Assembly: GCA_002070755.1 (NCBI GenBank)
Contig: MWDY01000279.1
Location: 1-27,129 of the forward strand
Length of the DNA stretch: 27,129 nucleotides
Direction of reading: 5' to 3'
Origin: Spirochaetes bacterium ADurb.Bin110
GTDB lineage: Bacteria; Spirochaetota; Spirochaetia; Treponematales; Rectinemataceae
Shown: positions 6,703 through 14,146 of the stretch, one piece after another
Numbering within the stretch: the stretch's first letter is position 1
Layout of the letters: each line of letters starts with the position of its first letter
Made by a program: the position numbers and the translations under genes
Notes under the pieces: model-generated
What the model saw: only the letters and a program-made list of their open reading frames with translations
Database searches by the model: none
What the model was told of the DNA's origin: nothing

Positions 6703-9254
6703 GTGCATCTACAATCCGTGCACCTCAAATTATCACAGAAGCTGTAGCTGCGGATATGGCCAATCCGCTTTTCGAAGATGCTCAATATAGGATTCTAATC
6801 GTCAGACTCTCTCCCTTTCGGGATGTCGAAAGCTCGTATACCCATCTCGTGCTATTCGATGAAACAAGGCGCGCTCTTCCCAAAGCCTATATCGATTTTG
6901 CATTTATGCCAAATTTGCCCCATCGGAAGGCCCTTTCTATGGAAAACAGACCTTGGTTTTTTGGGCGCGCATCCAATAGAAATGCCATAGAATTCAATAT
7001 GCTTCTAATCTCTTGTGCATTTTCCCTCGAACTGTTGAACATCCCTTGGCTTCTCACTCAATCTGGAATCCCTTTTTCAAGACAGGAAAGGCTAAAAAAA
7101 GAAGAGCAGCCTTTTCTCTTCCTGGGAGGGTCGAGCGCAGTCTGTTCTGGTTCGCTTGTAAAAATAGGTGACAACAAGGTTATTGATAGTATTGTAGATG
7201 CTATGTTTTTTGGTGAAGGAGAAGGTAGGATATCGGAGATTGTGCGCATTGCAGCTGAAGATTCAAAGACAGGATTATCAAAACCATCGATCATAGCCCA
7301 CATAGCCTCTGAGGTTGAGGGATTCTGGCCTTGCGATTCAAGTTTTGTCTGTACACGAGCACTTTTTGCCCAGCGTCCAGCAGTTCTTACCTCGCCTATT
7401 ATGCTTAATAGTGAAAATGCGGATAGCATCAAGCTAGCAATTACTGCGGGATGCATAGGCCACTGCACATTTTGCCTCGAAGGCTGGGATAGAAGACCTT
7501 TTATTGAAAAGCCTGTCGAAGATTTGTCCAAATCAGCAATTATGCTCAAAAGAGCGAGCGGCGCCTCAGATGTAGAGCTTTTCAGCTACAACTTCAACAT
7601 GCATAAACACATAATTCAGCTAATTCAGATATTTGGCCGCTATTTTATGCATGTCTCCATGATGAGCCAACGCCTCGATATACTATCCAAAAAACCTGAA
7701 ATCCTTATCGCGGAATTGGCCGCGGGGAAGCGCTCTTTTACTCTTGGCATCGAAGGAATCTCTGAGAGAATTCGTAACTACTACCAAAAAGGGATATCAG
7801 AGAAACAGATTTGGACTTCTATAGCAAAAATTCTCGAAAATAGGGCACGAGAGATCAAGCTATTTTTTATTATTTCAGGATTCGAGAATGGAAGTGACTT
7901 AGAAGAATTCGAGCATTTCTGCGATAGACTAGCCCACCATAAAATCGAAACGCACTCGGTTACAAGAATAATCGTTTCAGCTGGTTATCTTGTTAGGTTG
8001 CCTTTTACGCCTCTGCAATTTGCTCCATTGCAAGGAGACAGAGCTCTTATGGAGAGCATTGCATCTGCCCTCTGCAATAGCTGTAAGCAAGCAAATCTCG
8101 AATTCAGACTTGCATCCTCTTTCGAGGATTATTGGATGGATCAGCTTCTTTCGCTGGGCGGTACTATAGCGAATGACTGGCTCCAAACTTGTCCTGAGAA
8201 TGGATTTATCTATGATCTTCATGTTTCTACTCGGGCATCAAAGAGCCTTTGTGCTTACTTCGAGAAACAATCTTGTTTTAGCCAACTATTGCAAGAAAAA
8301 CCTCATACCTATCGACCTAACTTCTATTTTATAGAAAGCGATAGACACTGGGAAATGCTTGCAGCGCTTTATGATCAATCGCTCGATTATCTAAATTATC
8401 GAAATCATAGAAATCTCTATACAGAGAAGCAAGCTGATTCGTCGATTTCTCTAGAAGCAAAAAAAACTATCGAAATTATCGAAGCCCAACAAGAAGCCAA
8501 GGCACATTTTCCATCAATTCTTGTAAAAATAAGTGAGAGTGATGCCCTAGCTTTTTCGACTCCTGCTTATGAACGCACCTGGCTTCTGAGAACTCTATCG
8601 ACTTTGGTCCCCAATTCGGAACGGGGTCTTTTTTATTGTAACCTGCAGTTGCCAAATTATGGTTGGGGAAGTGCTATTCCAATAAGCCCTACCTCCATGG
8701 TTTGTAAATCTAGGGTTGGCTTATCGGGGCTAAAATACTTTGCCATCTATGGTCCAGATAAAACTAATATGAAAAAAGTCATGAATCTTGCTGCTATGGC
8801 TCTAAAGAATGCCAGAGGTGTTGGATCAATTTTGAATTCAGACAGCTATTCTGGTTCGACTGCTTTTTTGGAGGACATAGAAGTGATTCAGGAGCTCCCG
8901 AAAGCAGAAGTTTGTAGACTTTCGTTTTGTATTCCTGCAAATAAAAGTAGATTGATCAATGAGGCTCTTGAGGAATGGCTCTATGAGTCGAATCTACACT
9001 TTACATTGAAAAAAGATGGAACTAGTATTATATATCATACATCATCAGTTTATAATACAAATAGAGCTCTAAGATATATTAAATATAAGACAATATCTAC
9101 CAATTTATGCCTTTCTTTATGTATTGGTAAGAAGGCTAATCTAAGCCTACTAGCAGATATTCTCTATAAGAAATGCGCCATCGAAAAAACGATATTTCGA
9201 ATCGATGGCTGGGATTTGAATGCCATCGATTTAGATGATCTAGGTCCAGTATAA
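6699..9254 (+). CDS. B12-binding-domain-like radical SAM protein of unknown function
   Basis: This 851-aa protein has a radical SAM cluster motif CxxxCxxC at Cys252, Cys256 and Cys259 (context AGCIGHCTFC), expected to bind a [4Fe-4S] cluster that cleaves S-adenosylmethionine. The preceding ~240 residues resemble the cobalamin-binding-like region of large radical SAM proteins (a FSLELLNIPWLL block, FLFLGGSSA, then FFGEGEGR). This recalls the TIGR03960 group, but the resemblance is partial and no B12-binding DxHxxG motif is visible. After the TIM barrel (about 245-480) come some 370 residues I cannot assign, with two conserved-looking blocks around 600-700 and 745-851. The start overlaps the helicase stop (ATGA), suggesting a shared role, perhaps RNA-related; that is inference. 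No other maturation or substrate gene is nearby. It ends 16 bases from the convergent queD. Confidence 0.8.
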   Translation: MSASTIRAPQIITEAVAADMANPLFEDAQYRILIVRLSPFRDVESSYTHLVLFDETRRALPKAYIDFAFMPNLPHRKALSMENRPWFFGRASNRNAIEFNMLLISCAFSLELLNIPWLLTQSGIPFSRQERLKKEEQPFLFLGGSSAVCSGSLVKIGDNKVIDSIVDAMFFGEGEGRISEIVRIAAEDSKTGLSKPSIIAHIASEVEGFWPCDSSFVCTRALFAQRPAVLTSPIMLNSENADSIKLAITAGCIGHCTFCLEGWDRRPFIEKPVEDLSKSAIMLKRASGASDVELFSYNFNMHKHIIQLIQIFGRYFMHVSMMSQRLDILSKKPEILIAELAAGKRSFTLGIEGISERIRNYYQKGISEKQIWTSIAKILENRAREIKLFFIISGFENGSDLEEFEHFCDRLAHHKIETHSVTRIIVSAGYLVRLPFTPLQFAPLQGDRALMESIASALCNSCKQANLEFRLASSFEDYWMDQLLSLGGTIANDWLQTCPENGFIYDLHVSTRASKSLCAYFEKQSCFSQLLQEKPHTYRPNFYFIESDRHWEMLAALYDQSLDYLNYRNHRNLYTEKQADSSISLEAKKTIEIIEAQQEAKAHFPSILVKISESDALAFSTPAYERTWLLRTLSTLVPNSERGLFYCNLQLPNYGWGSAIPISPTSMVCKSRVGLSGLKYFAIYGPDKTNMKKVMNLAAMALKNARGVGSILNSDSYSGSTAFLEDIEVIQELPKAEVCRLSFCIPANKSRLINEALEEWLYESNLHFTLKKDGTSIIYHTSSVYNTNRALRYIKYKTISTNLCLSLCIGKKANLSLLADILYKKCAIEKTIFRIDGWDLNAIDLDDLGPV

Positions 9255-9270
9255 TTTATTGAGCATTAGG

Positions 9271-9639
9271 CTATCCATCTGGCATAAAACGCGCCATAGA
9301 ACTGCTTGTCTCGAAAATGTCTACCGCTGAGATTGGCAAATAAGGAAAATCATTGTGTAATCGAGAAAAGATAAGTGCAGCAATTCTCTCTGCACTTGGA
9401 TCATTTTCCAATTCTGCTATCTGATTCAAATCTTGATGATCGAATTCCTTATCAAGCAATTCTTTTAATGCGGACTTAAGTAAGCCAAAATCAATGAGCA
9501 TTCCACCTTCTCCAAGCTCTTTACCTGAAGCCCAAATTCTTACTCTATAGTTATGTCCATGAAAACGCTCACACTTTCCGTTATAGTGAACAAGCCTGTG
9601 AGCTGCTGAAAATTCAGCTTCCACCCTAATTTGATACAT
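9271..9639 (-). CDS. queD: 6-carboxytetrahydropterin synthase (QueD / 6-pyruvoyl-tetrahydropterin synthase family)
   Basis: The 122-aa protein has the hallmarks of the PTPS/QueD fold: FSAAHRL with zinc ligand His14, then the catalytic Cys23 in GKCERFHGHNY with zinc ligands His27 and His29. A DHQDLN motif in the middle and the conserved Glu in DIFETSS near the C-terminus complete the pattern. QueD converts 7,8-dihydroneopterin triphosphate to 6-carboxytetrahydropterin in queuosine (preQ0) synthesis. PTPS activity cannot be excluded from sequence alone. The upstream step, GTP cyclohydrolase, is supplied by folE2 at 18413-19249, about 9 kb away. QueC, QueE and QueF are not in the window. AGGGAAGG before the ATG is a good ribosome binding site. 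Confidence 0.9.
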   Translation of the reverse strand: MYQIRVEAEFSAAHRLVHYNGKCERFHGHNYRVRIWASGKELGEGGMLIDFGLLKSALKELLDKEFDHQDLNQIAELENDPSAERIAALIFSRLHNDFPYLPISAVDIFETSSSMARFMPDG

Positions 9640-9810
9640 TTTGCCTTCCCTTATTTACCACAAAATAATCCTATTTGTGATGCTCAAAGTGCGATATCTA
9701 TATTATTATATATGATTCTTTGGAAAACATCTTGTCTGTGCCCTCCTAATCAATGCTCCCCCAGAGTTCATTGCAGCTCTCTCCTGTCCTATGATAGAAT
9801 TCAAAACAAT
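9640..9810. promoter_or_regulatory. Divergent intergenic region between queD and murE
   Basis: This 171-base AT-rich region is formally open in the murE frame, but the encoded residues do not resemble a MurE N-terminus. CACAAA (9659-9664) and TTTGTG (9674-9679) form a 6-bp inverted repeat with a 9-base spacer near queD, a possible operator. Near murE, TATGAT (9790-9795) runs into TAGAAT (9794-9799). These are two -10-like hexamers that would start transcription within about ten bases of the murE ATG. The -35 match (TTCATT, 9767-9772) is poor. Confidence 0.35.
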
Positions 9811-11499
9811 ATGCAGAAACAGCTATCGGACCTAATCAAAGGACTCGATATCAACTCAATTGAAGGAGATGTTCATCATTTGATATCAGGCCTTTCCTAT
9901 GATTCAAGAGAATGCAAAGCTGGATCTCTGTTTTTTGCGCTTCCTGGCCTTCATACAGATGGCAAAGAATATATTATCCAAGCTATACAAAATGGTGCAG
10001 CTGCAGTTGTCTATGAAGGCATTCTAGAGAATCACTTAAGGGAACTTCTACTGAAGGATCCATCGACTAAAGCCATGAATCCCGCACTGATTCAAGTCAT
10101 GGATTGCCGATGGACAATGTCTGCAATATCTTCTCGTTTCTTCGAAAATCCCTCTGATTCTCTATGCGTTATTGGTGTAACAGGCACAGAGGGTAAAAGC
10201 ACAACAGTATCTCTTATTTACCAACTTCTAAATGCAACAGGTTTCAAAGCAGGATTCTTTTCAACTGTAATGTCCGATATTGGAGAGGGAGAAAAACCAA
10301 ATCCTCAACATCAGACAACTCCCGAAGCAACCACTGTACAGCAGATGTTGGCGGAAATGCGCGACCATAGTCTAGGCTTTGCAGTGGTAGAAGCCTCAAG
10401 CCATGGCCTCTCTCCAAGAACTGCAAGGCTGGCACATGTCCATTTCGATATAGGCCTTGTTACCAATGTTACTCATGAACATCTAGAATTCCATGGCTCA
10501 TGGGAGCAATATCGCAGCGATAAGGCAAACCTATTTAGACGCCTCGGCGAGGCGGGCGTCAAGAATCTCGATATGGTCGATCTTGCGGCAAAAGGGCAGA
10601 AAAGAATCAGAATAGTCTCTCCTATTGGAATAATCTGCGCAGATGACCCAAATGCATCATACTTTGCTCATGAGTCTAAAGCTCCATGCTTGACATATTC
10701 AAGCAAAGGGGCAGTTGCAGATCTCTCAGCACATAATATAGTAGGAGATTCCAATGGTGCCTTTTTCGAGATAGAAGGGCCTCTAGAAATGCCTGTTGAG
10801 CATAACTCCCGTGCAAAACAAGGAAAAAGTGCTCCGAAATATCAGACTGTTGCGCATTTAACTCTATCAGCCCGAATCAATCTTCCAGGCAACTTTAATG
10901 TTCAAAATGCGCTTGGAGCAATTCTTGCCGCCTCCACCGCAACGGGCTTACATTGGCGCAATTTTGTCCCTCTGCTTCCAAGCCTAAAGCCAATAAAGGG
11001 CAGGATGCAGCGAATTCTAGAAGGGCAACCTTTCGAAGTCATAATCGACTATGCCCATACGCCATCCTCATTTAAAGAGATACTCCCCTCTATTCGAAGA
11101 GAAAAAAAAGGTCGCATTATCTGCGTTTTTGGATCAGCTGGCGAACGCGATAGAGAAAAGAGACCACAGCAAGGTCGCATCGCTGCGGATTATTGCGACA
11201 TCTTAATTCTCACCGATGAAGATCCTCGAGGCGAAGACCCAATGGCCATACTCGAAGAAATCGCTTCGAGTTGTCCTGAGCTCTCAAGAGAAGATCGCCT
11301 ATACCTCATACCGGATCGCCCGGCAGCAATTCGGAAAGCATTTAGCCTTGCCAAGCCTGAAGATCTTGTTTTACTTCTAGGCAAGGGGCATGAGAATTCT
11401 ATTATTTATTCCGACAGGGCTATCCCCTATGATGAAGAAACCCAGGCGCGTTCGATCCTAGCTGACATGAGATTTGGGATTAAGAGCGAAAGGAAATAA
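9811..11499 (+). CDS. murE: UDP-N-acetylmuramoyl-tripeptide synthetase MurE, probably using a diamino acid other than meso-DAP
   Basis: MurE adds the third residue to the UDP-MurNAc-L-Ala-D-Glu peptidoglycan precursor. The 562-aa product shows an N-terminal Mur domain (LSYDSRECKAGSLFFAL), the ATP loop GVTGTEGKSTT, EASSHGLS, VTNVTHEHLEFHGS, and the YRSDKANLF block whose Lys is normally carbamylated. DYAHTP, FGSAGERDREKRP and GKGHE follow. The diamino-acid motif at 469-476 reads DEDPRGED, so the DNPR of meso-DAP enzymes is replaced by EDPR. Together with rocD downstream this suits ornithine (or lysine) as substrate. The open frame starts 60 codons earlier, but family alignment and the promoter-like bases favour ATG 9811, which has no SD site. 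About 60 residues around 295-365 look like an insertion. ddl follows after three bases. Confidence 0.94.
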   Translation: MQKQLSDLIKGLDINSIEGDVHHLISGLSYDSRECKAGSLFFALPGLHTDGKEYIIQAIQNGAAAVVYEGILENHLRELLLKDPSTKAMNPALIQVMDCRWTMSAISSRFFENPSDSLCVIGVTGTEGKSTTVSLIYQLLNATGFKAGFFSTVMSDIGEGEKPNPQHQTTPEATTVQQMLAEMRDHSLGFAVVEASSHGLSPRTARLAHVHFDIGLVTNVTHEHLEFHGSWEQYRSDKANLFRRLGEAGVKNLDMVDLAAKGQKRIRIVSPIGIICADDPNASYFAHESKAPCLTYSSKGAVADLSAHNIVGDSNGAFFEIEGPLEMPVEHNSRAKQGKSAPKYQTVAHLTLSARINLPGNFNVQNALGAILAASTATGLHWRNFVPLLPSLKPIKGRMQRILEGQPFEVIIDYAHTPSSFKEILPSIRREKKGRIICVFGSAGERDREKRPQQGRIAADYCDILILTDEDPRGEDPMAILEEIASSCPELSREDRLYLIPDRPAAIRKAFSLAKPEDLVLLLGKGHENSIIYSDRAIPYDEETQARSILADMRFGIKSERK

Positions 11500-11502
11500 T
11501 AT

Positions 11503-12618
11503 ATGAAGAATATAGCTGTACTATATGGTGGCAGATCTGGTGAACACGAAGTATCGCTTATCTCAGCGAGCAGCATTTTGGCCTACCTCGATAAGGAGAA
11601 ATATTCTATTTTGCCAATAGGCATAACCAAGAGAGGAGAATGGTTCCTCCAGTATCCTCCAGAGTGGGCTTATTTACCGCCTGAAAAAGGGCAAATGCGC
11701 TCTCTTCCTCCTGTCGAAAAAACTGAACGCGTCTTAGCTGTCCCGGGCGAAGGACTCTGGCTAGAAACAAAGAAGGGCCTGCAAAAACTCGATATTGATG
11801 TTGTATTTCCTGTCCTACATGGAACTTTTGGCGAAGACGGTACGATCCAGGGTTTACTCGAAACAGTCGATCTTCCTTATGTTGGCGCGGATGTCTTGGG
11901 GTCGGCGGTCGGCATGGACAAGGAGGTTTCTAAGCGCTTATGGCTGTCGGCAGGGCTACCAGTTGTCGATTATATATCTGTAGGAAAAGAAGATGTCTCA
12001 GATGAAAACCTAAAGATACTTGCACGAAGAGTGGAAACTAGATTTGGCTGGCCCTGCTTTGTAAAGCCCTCATGCTCAGGTTCCTCGGTTGGAACATCTA
12101 AAGTCAATAATTCTGAGGCGCTAAAAAATGCAATACTTTCTGCTCTCCGCTGGTCTGAGCATGCATTGATCGAGGCATTTATCCATGCTCGCGAAATCGA
12201 ATGTGCAGTGCTTGGTAACGAGCGACCTGTTGCTTTTGCTCCAGGAGAGATAATTCCATCTCACGAATTCTACGACTATGAGGCAAAGTATAAGGATCCA
12301 CAGGGCGCTACCCTTTTGATACCAGCTCCGCTATCGGAAGAGACAAAGAATCGAATAATGAGCCTCGCGCTTTCTGCATATAAATATGCATCTATAAAAG
12401 GTATGGCACGAGTTGACTTCTTTGTCGAGAAGATAACTGGCGAGGTGTTTCTAAATGAGATCAACACTATTCCTGGTTTTACAGCCATTTCGATGTACCC
12501 TCGAATGTGCATAAATGGAGGGGTTTCCTATACTGAACTGCTAGATAGGCTAATAGAGTTTGCATTAGAACAATATGCGCTAAAGCGCGAACTCGAATAC
12601 GATTTCTCAAAATCATAG
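11503..12618 (+). CDS. ddl: D-alanine--D-alanine ligase
   Basis: Ddl joins two D-alanines with ATP to make the terminal dipeptide of the peptidoglycan stem. The 371-aa protein begins with VLYGGRSGEHEVSLISA, the classic Ddl N-terminus. It continues through VFPVLHGTFGEDGTIQGLLE, PYVGADVLGSAVGMDK, PCFVKPSCSGSSVGTSKV and IECAVLGN. The ATP-grasp metal site MARVDFFVEK plus FLNEINTIPGFT closes the pattern. The start is three bases after the murE stop and has AAAGGA upstream, so the two genes form a cell-wall operon. The length fits the longer, VanA-like subgroup of Ddl proteins. The catalytic blocks are ordinary, so D-Ala-D-Ala rather than D-Ala-D-Lac is expected. Confidence 0.97.
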   Translation: MKNIAVLYGGRSGEHEVSLISASSILAYLDKEKYSILPIGITKRGEWFLQYPPEWAYLPPEKGQMRSLPPVEKTERVLAVPGEGLWLETKKGLQKLDIDVVFPVLHGTFGEDGTIQGLLETVDLPYVGADVLGSAVGMDKEVSKRLWLSAGLPVVDYISVGKEDVSDENLKILARRVETRFGWPCFVKPSCSGSSVGTSKVNNSEALKNAILSALRWSEHALIEAFIHAREIECAVLGNERPVAFAPGEIIPSHEFYDYEAKYKDPQGATLLIPAPLSEETKNRIMSLALSAYKYASIKGMARVDFFVEKITGEVFLNEINTIPGFTAISMYPRMCINGGVSYTELLDRLIEFALEQYALKRELEYDFSKS

Positions 12619-12919
12619 AATAATAACCTCTGTTTATTGATCATGAATTCGGTTTCTTGAGATCTTAAAAACATCTGCTATTCTCGATCTTGCACTTTAA
12701 GCTCTTGCTTTTAAAGTTCCTTTCCTTCAAACACCCCTTCTTCGGACTCAGAATCAGGAATCAGGCATGCTCTCGCCTTGTCCCTAATAACAGCGCTAAA
12801 TAATGCATAATTATTTATACTATTTCTAATTATTATTATCACTTCCGTATTCAATAGCTTCAGGGTATAATAAAGATTAAAAAGACATATGACTCTAATA
12901 AGCTCAAAAGGAGGCAACT
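12619..12919 (+). promoter_or_regulatory. ddl-rocD intergenic region with rocD promoter and strong ribosome binding site
   Basis: This 301-base region has no credible gene. TATAAT at 12866-12871 is a perfect -10 hexamer for rocD, although the -35 17 bases upstream (TTCCGT) is weak, which hints at activator dependence. AAAAGGAGG (12906-12914) is a near-ideal Shine-Dalgarno site five bases before the ATG. CTTTAA and TTAAAG around 12695-12718 could form a weak hairpin after ddl, but no T-tract makes it a terminator. Confidence 0.6.
12797..12817. promoter_or_regulatory. AT-rich palindrome upstream of rocD, candidate operator
   Basis: TAAATAAT (12797-12804), a five-base spacer and ATTATTTA (12810-12817) form a perfect 8-bp inverted repeat. 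It lies about 50 bases upstream of the rocD -10, a position suited to an activator or repressor. It does not match the ArgR/AhrC box well, so I do not name the regulator. Confidence 0.4.
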
Positions 12920-14119
12920 ATGAATTCCCAGGATTACATAGCCCTGGATTACCAATACGGAGCACATAATTATCATCCTATCCCCGTCGTCATTTCAAAA
13001 GCCAAAGGATGCAAGGTCTGGGATCCCGAAGGGCGAGAGTACTATGATTTCCTGTCAGCATATTCTGCAGTAAACCAAGGCCATCTCCATCCGCATATTG
13101 TCAATGCTGTCAAAAGTCAAATCGAACGAGTGACGCTCACTTCAAGAGCGTTCCACAATGACAAAATGGGGCCATTCCTCAAGAAACTATGCGAGTATAC
13201 GGGCTATGAAATGGCTCTTCCTATGAACTCTGGTGTAGAAGCTGTAGAGACAGCGATCAAGGCTGCAAGGCGATGGGGCGTGGAAAAAAGAGGGATAGAG
13301 AATGGAAAACAATCCATAATCTGCGCCAATGACAATTTTCATGGTCGAACGCTAAGCGCCGTATCAATGTCGAGTGATCCTGATTCCTATATCAACTATG
13401 GGCCTTATGTACCAGGTTTCATAAAAATTCCTTTTGGAGATGCCAAGGCAGCCCGTGACGCCATCGATGAGAATACAGTTGCTGTGCTAGTGGAGCCCAT
13501 TCAAGGAGAAGCCGGTGTTGTTGTTCCTCCTGATGGCTATCTCTCAGATCTCAGAAGAATCTGCACCGAAGCGAGGATTTTATTCATACTAGATGAAATA
13601 CAGACTGGTTTTTGCAGAACAGGCCGCCGTTTCGCTTGGCATTATGAAAATGCTCGCCCCGATATCATGTGTCTCGGCAAGGCTCTAGGGGGTGGTATCA
13701 TGCCGATTTCCGCCATTGTTGCAGATCATGAAGTTATGGATGTATTCACACCAGGGACACATGGTTCAACTTTTGGCGGGAATCCACTAGCTGGCGCAGT
13801 AGGCATTGCTGCTCTCGAAGTACTCGAACAAGAGAATCTCGATGAAAGAGCATTTAAGCTGGGCGAACGTTTTAGAGAAGCCCTAAAAAATGCAAAATCA
13901 TCTCATTTTCGCCTAGTTCGTGGAAAAGGCCTCCTAAATGCAGTTGTCTTCGAAGAAGGCTTTGATGCCTATCCTACTTGCATAGACCTAAAGGAATCTG
14001 GCATACTTGCTAAACAGACGCACGGAAATATAATACGCTTTGCCCCGCCGCTCGTCATAACTGAGGACGAGCTCGAAGAAGCTCTCGAGAGAATAATTTC
14101 CGTGCTGGACAGAGCCTAG
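12920..14119 (+). CDS. rocD: Ornithine--oxo-acid aminotransferase
   Basis: This 399-aa class III PLP aminotransferase transfers the delta-amino group of ornithine to 2-oxoglutarate, giving glutamate-5-semialdehyde. It matches RocD/OAT throughout: the N-terminal YGAHNYHPIPVVISKAKG, then FLSAYSAVNQGH, MNSGVEAVETAIKAARRWG, FHGRTLSAVSMSSDP, VEPIQGEAGVVVP and LDEIQTGFCRTG. The PLP-binding Lys254 sits in LGKALGGG, and HGSTFGGNPLA follows. The YGAHNYHP start distinguishes ornithine from acetylornithine aminotransferases. It is preceded by its own promoter and a very strong SD site. The ornithine pool it controls may also feed MurE if the wall contains ornithine, which is inference. The reaction runs in either direction, so it could make or consume ornithine. 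Confidence 0.95.
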   Translation: MNSQDYIALDYQYGAHNYHPIPVVISKAKGCKVWDPEGREYYDFLSAYSAVNQGHLHPHIVNAVKSQIERVTLTSRAFHNDKMGPFLKKLCEYTGYEMALPMNSGVEAVETAIKAARRWGVEKRGIENGKQSIICANDNFHGRTLSAVSMSSDPDSYINYGPYVPGFIKIPFGDAKAARDAIDENTVAVLVEPIQGEAGVVVPPDGYLSDLRRICTEARILFILDEIQTGFCRTGRRFAWHYENARPDIMCLGKALGGGIMPISAIVADHEVMDVFTPGTHGSTFGGNPLAGAVGIAALEVLEQENLDERAFKLGERFREALKNAKSSHFRLVRGKGLLNAVVFEEGFDAYPTCIDLKESGILAKQTHGNIIRFAPPLVITEDELEEALERIISVLDRA

Positions 14120-14146
14120 AATCTAATTTGCACTAATTTGTAGAGG

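Noticed and set aside
9659..9679. CACAAA-N9-TTTGTG as a Rex site before queD
   Set aside because: The arms are inverted relative to Rex operators (which read TTGTG...CACAA), so it is at most an operator of another protein.
9631..9810. A 60-residue N-terminal extension of MurE
   Set aside because: The frame overlaps the divergent queD start, contains no MurE-like sequence, and the ATG at 9811 gives the normal family N-terminus.
12695..12718. A terminator after ddl from CTTTAA/TTAAAG arms
   Set aside because: The stem is AT-only and short, and no clean T-tract follows.
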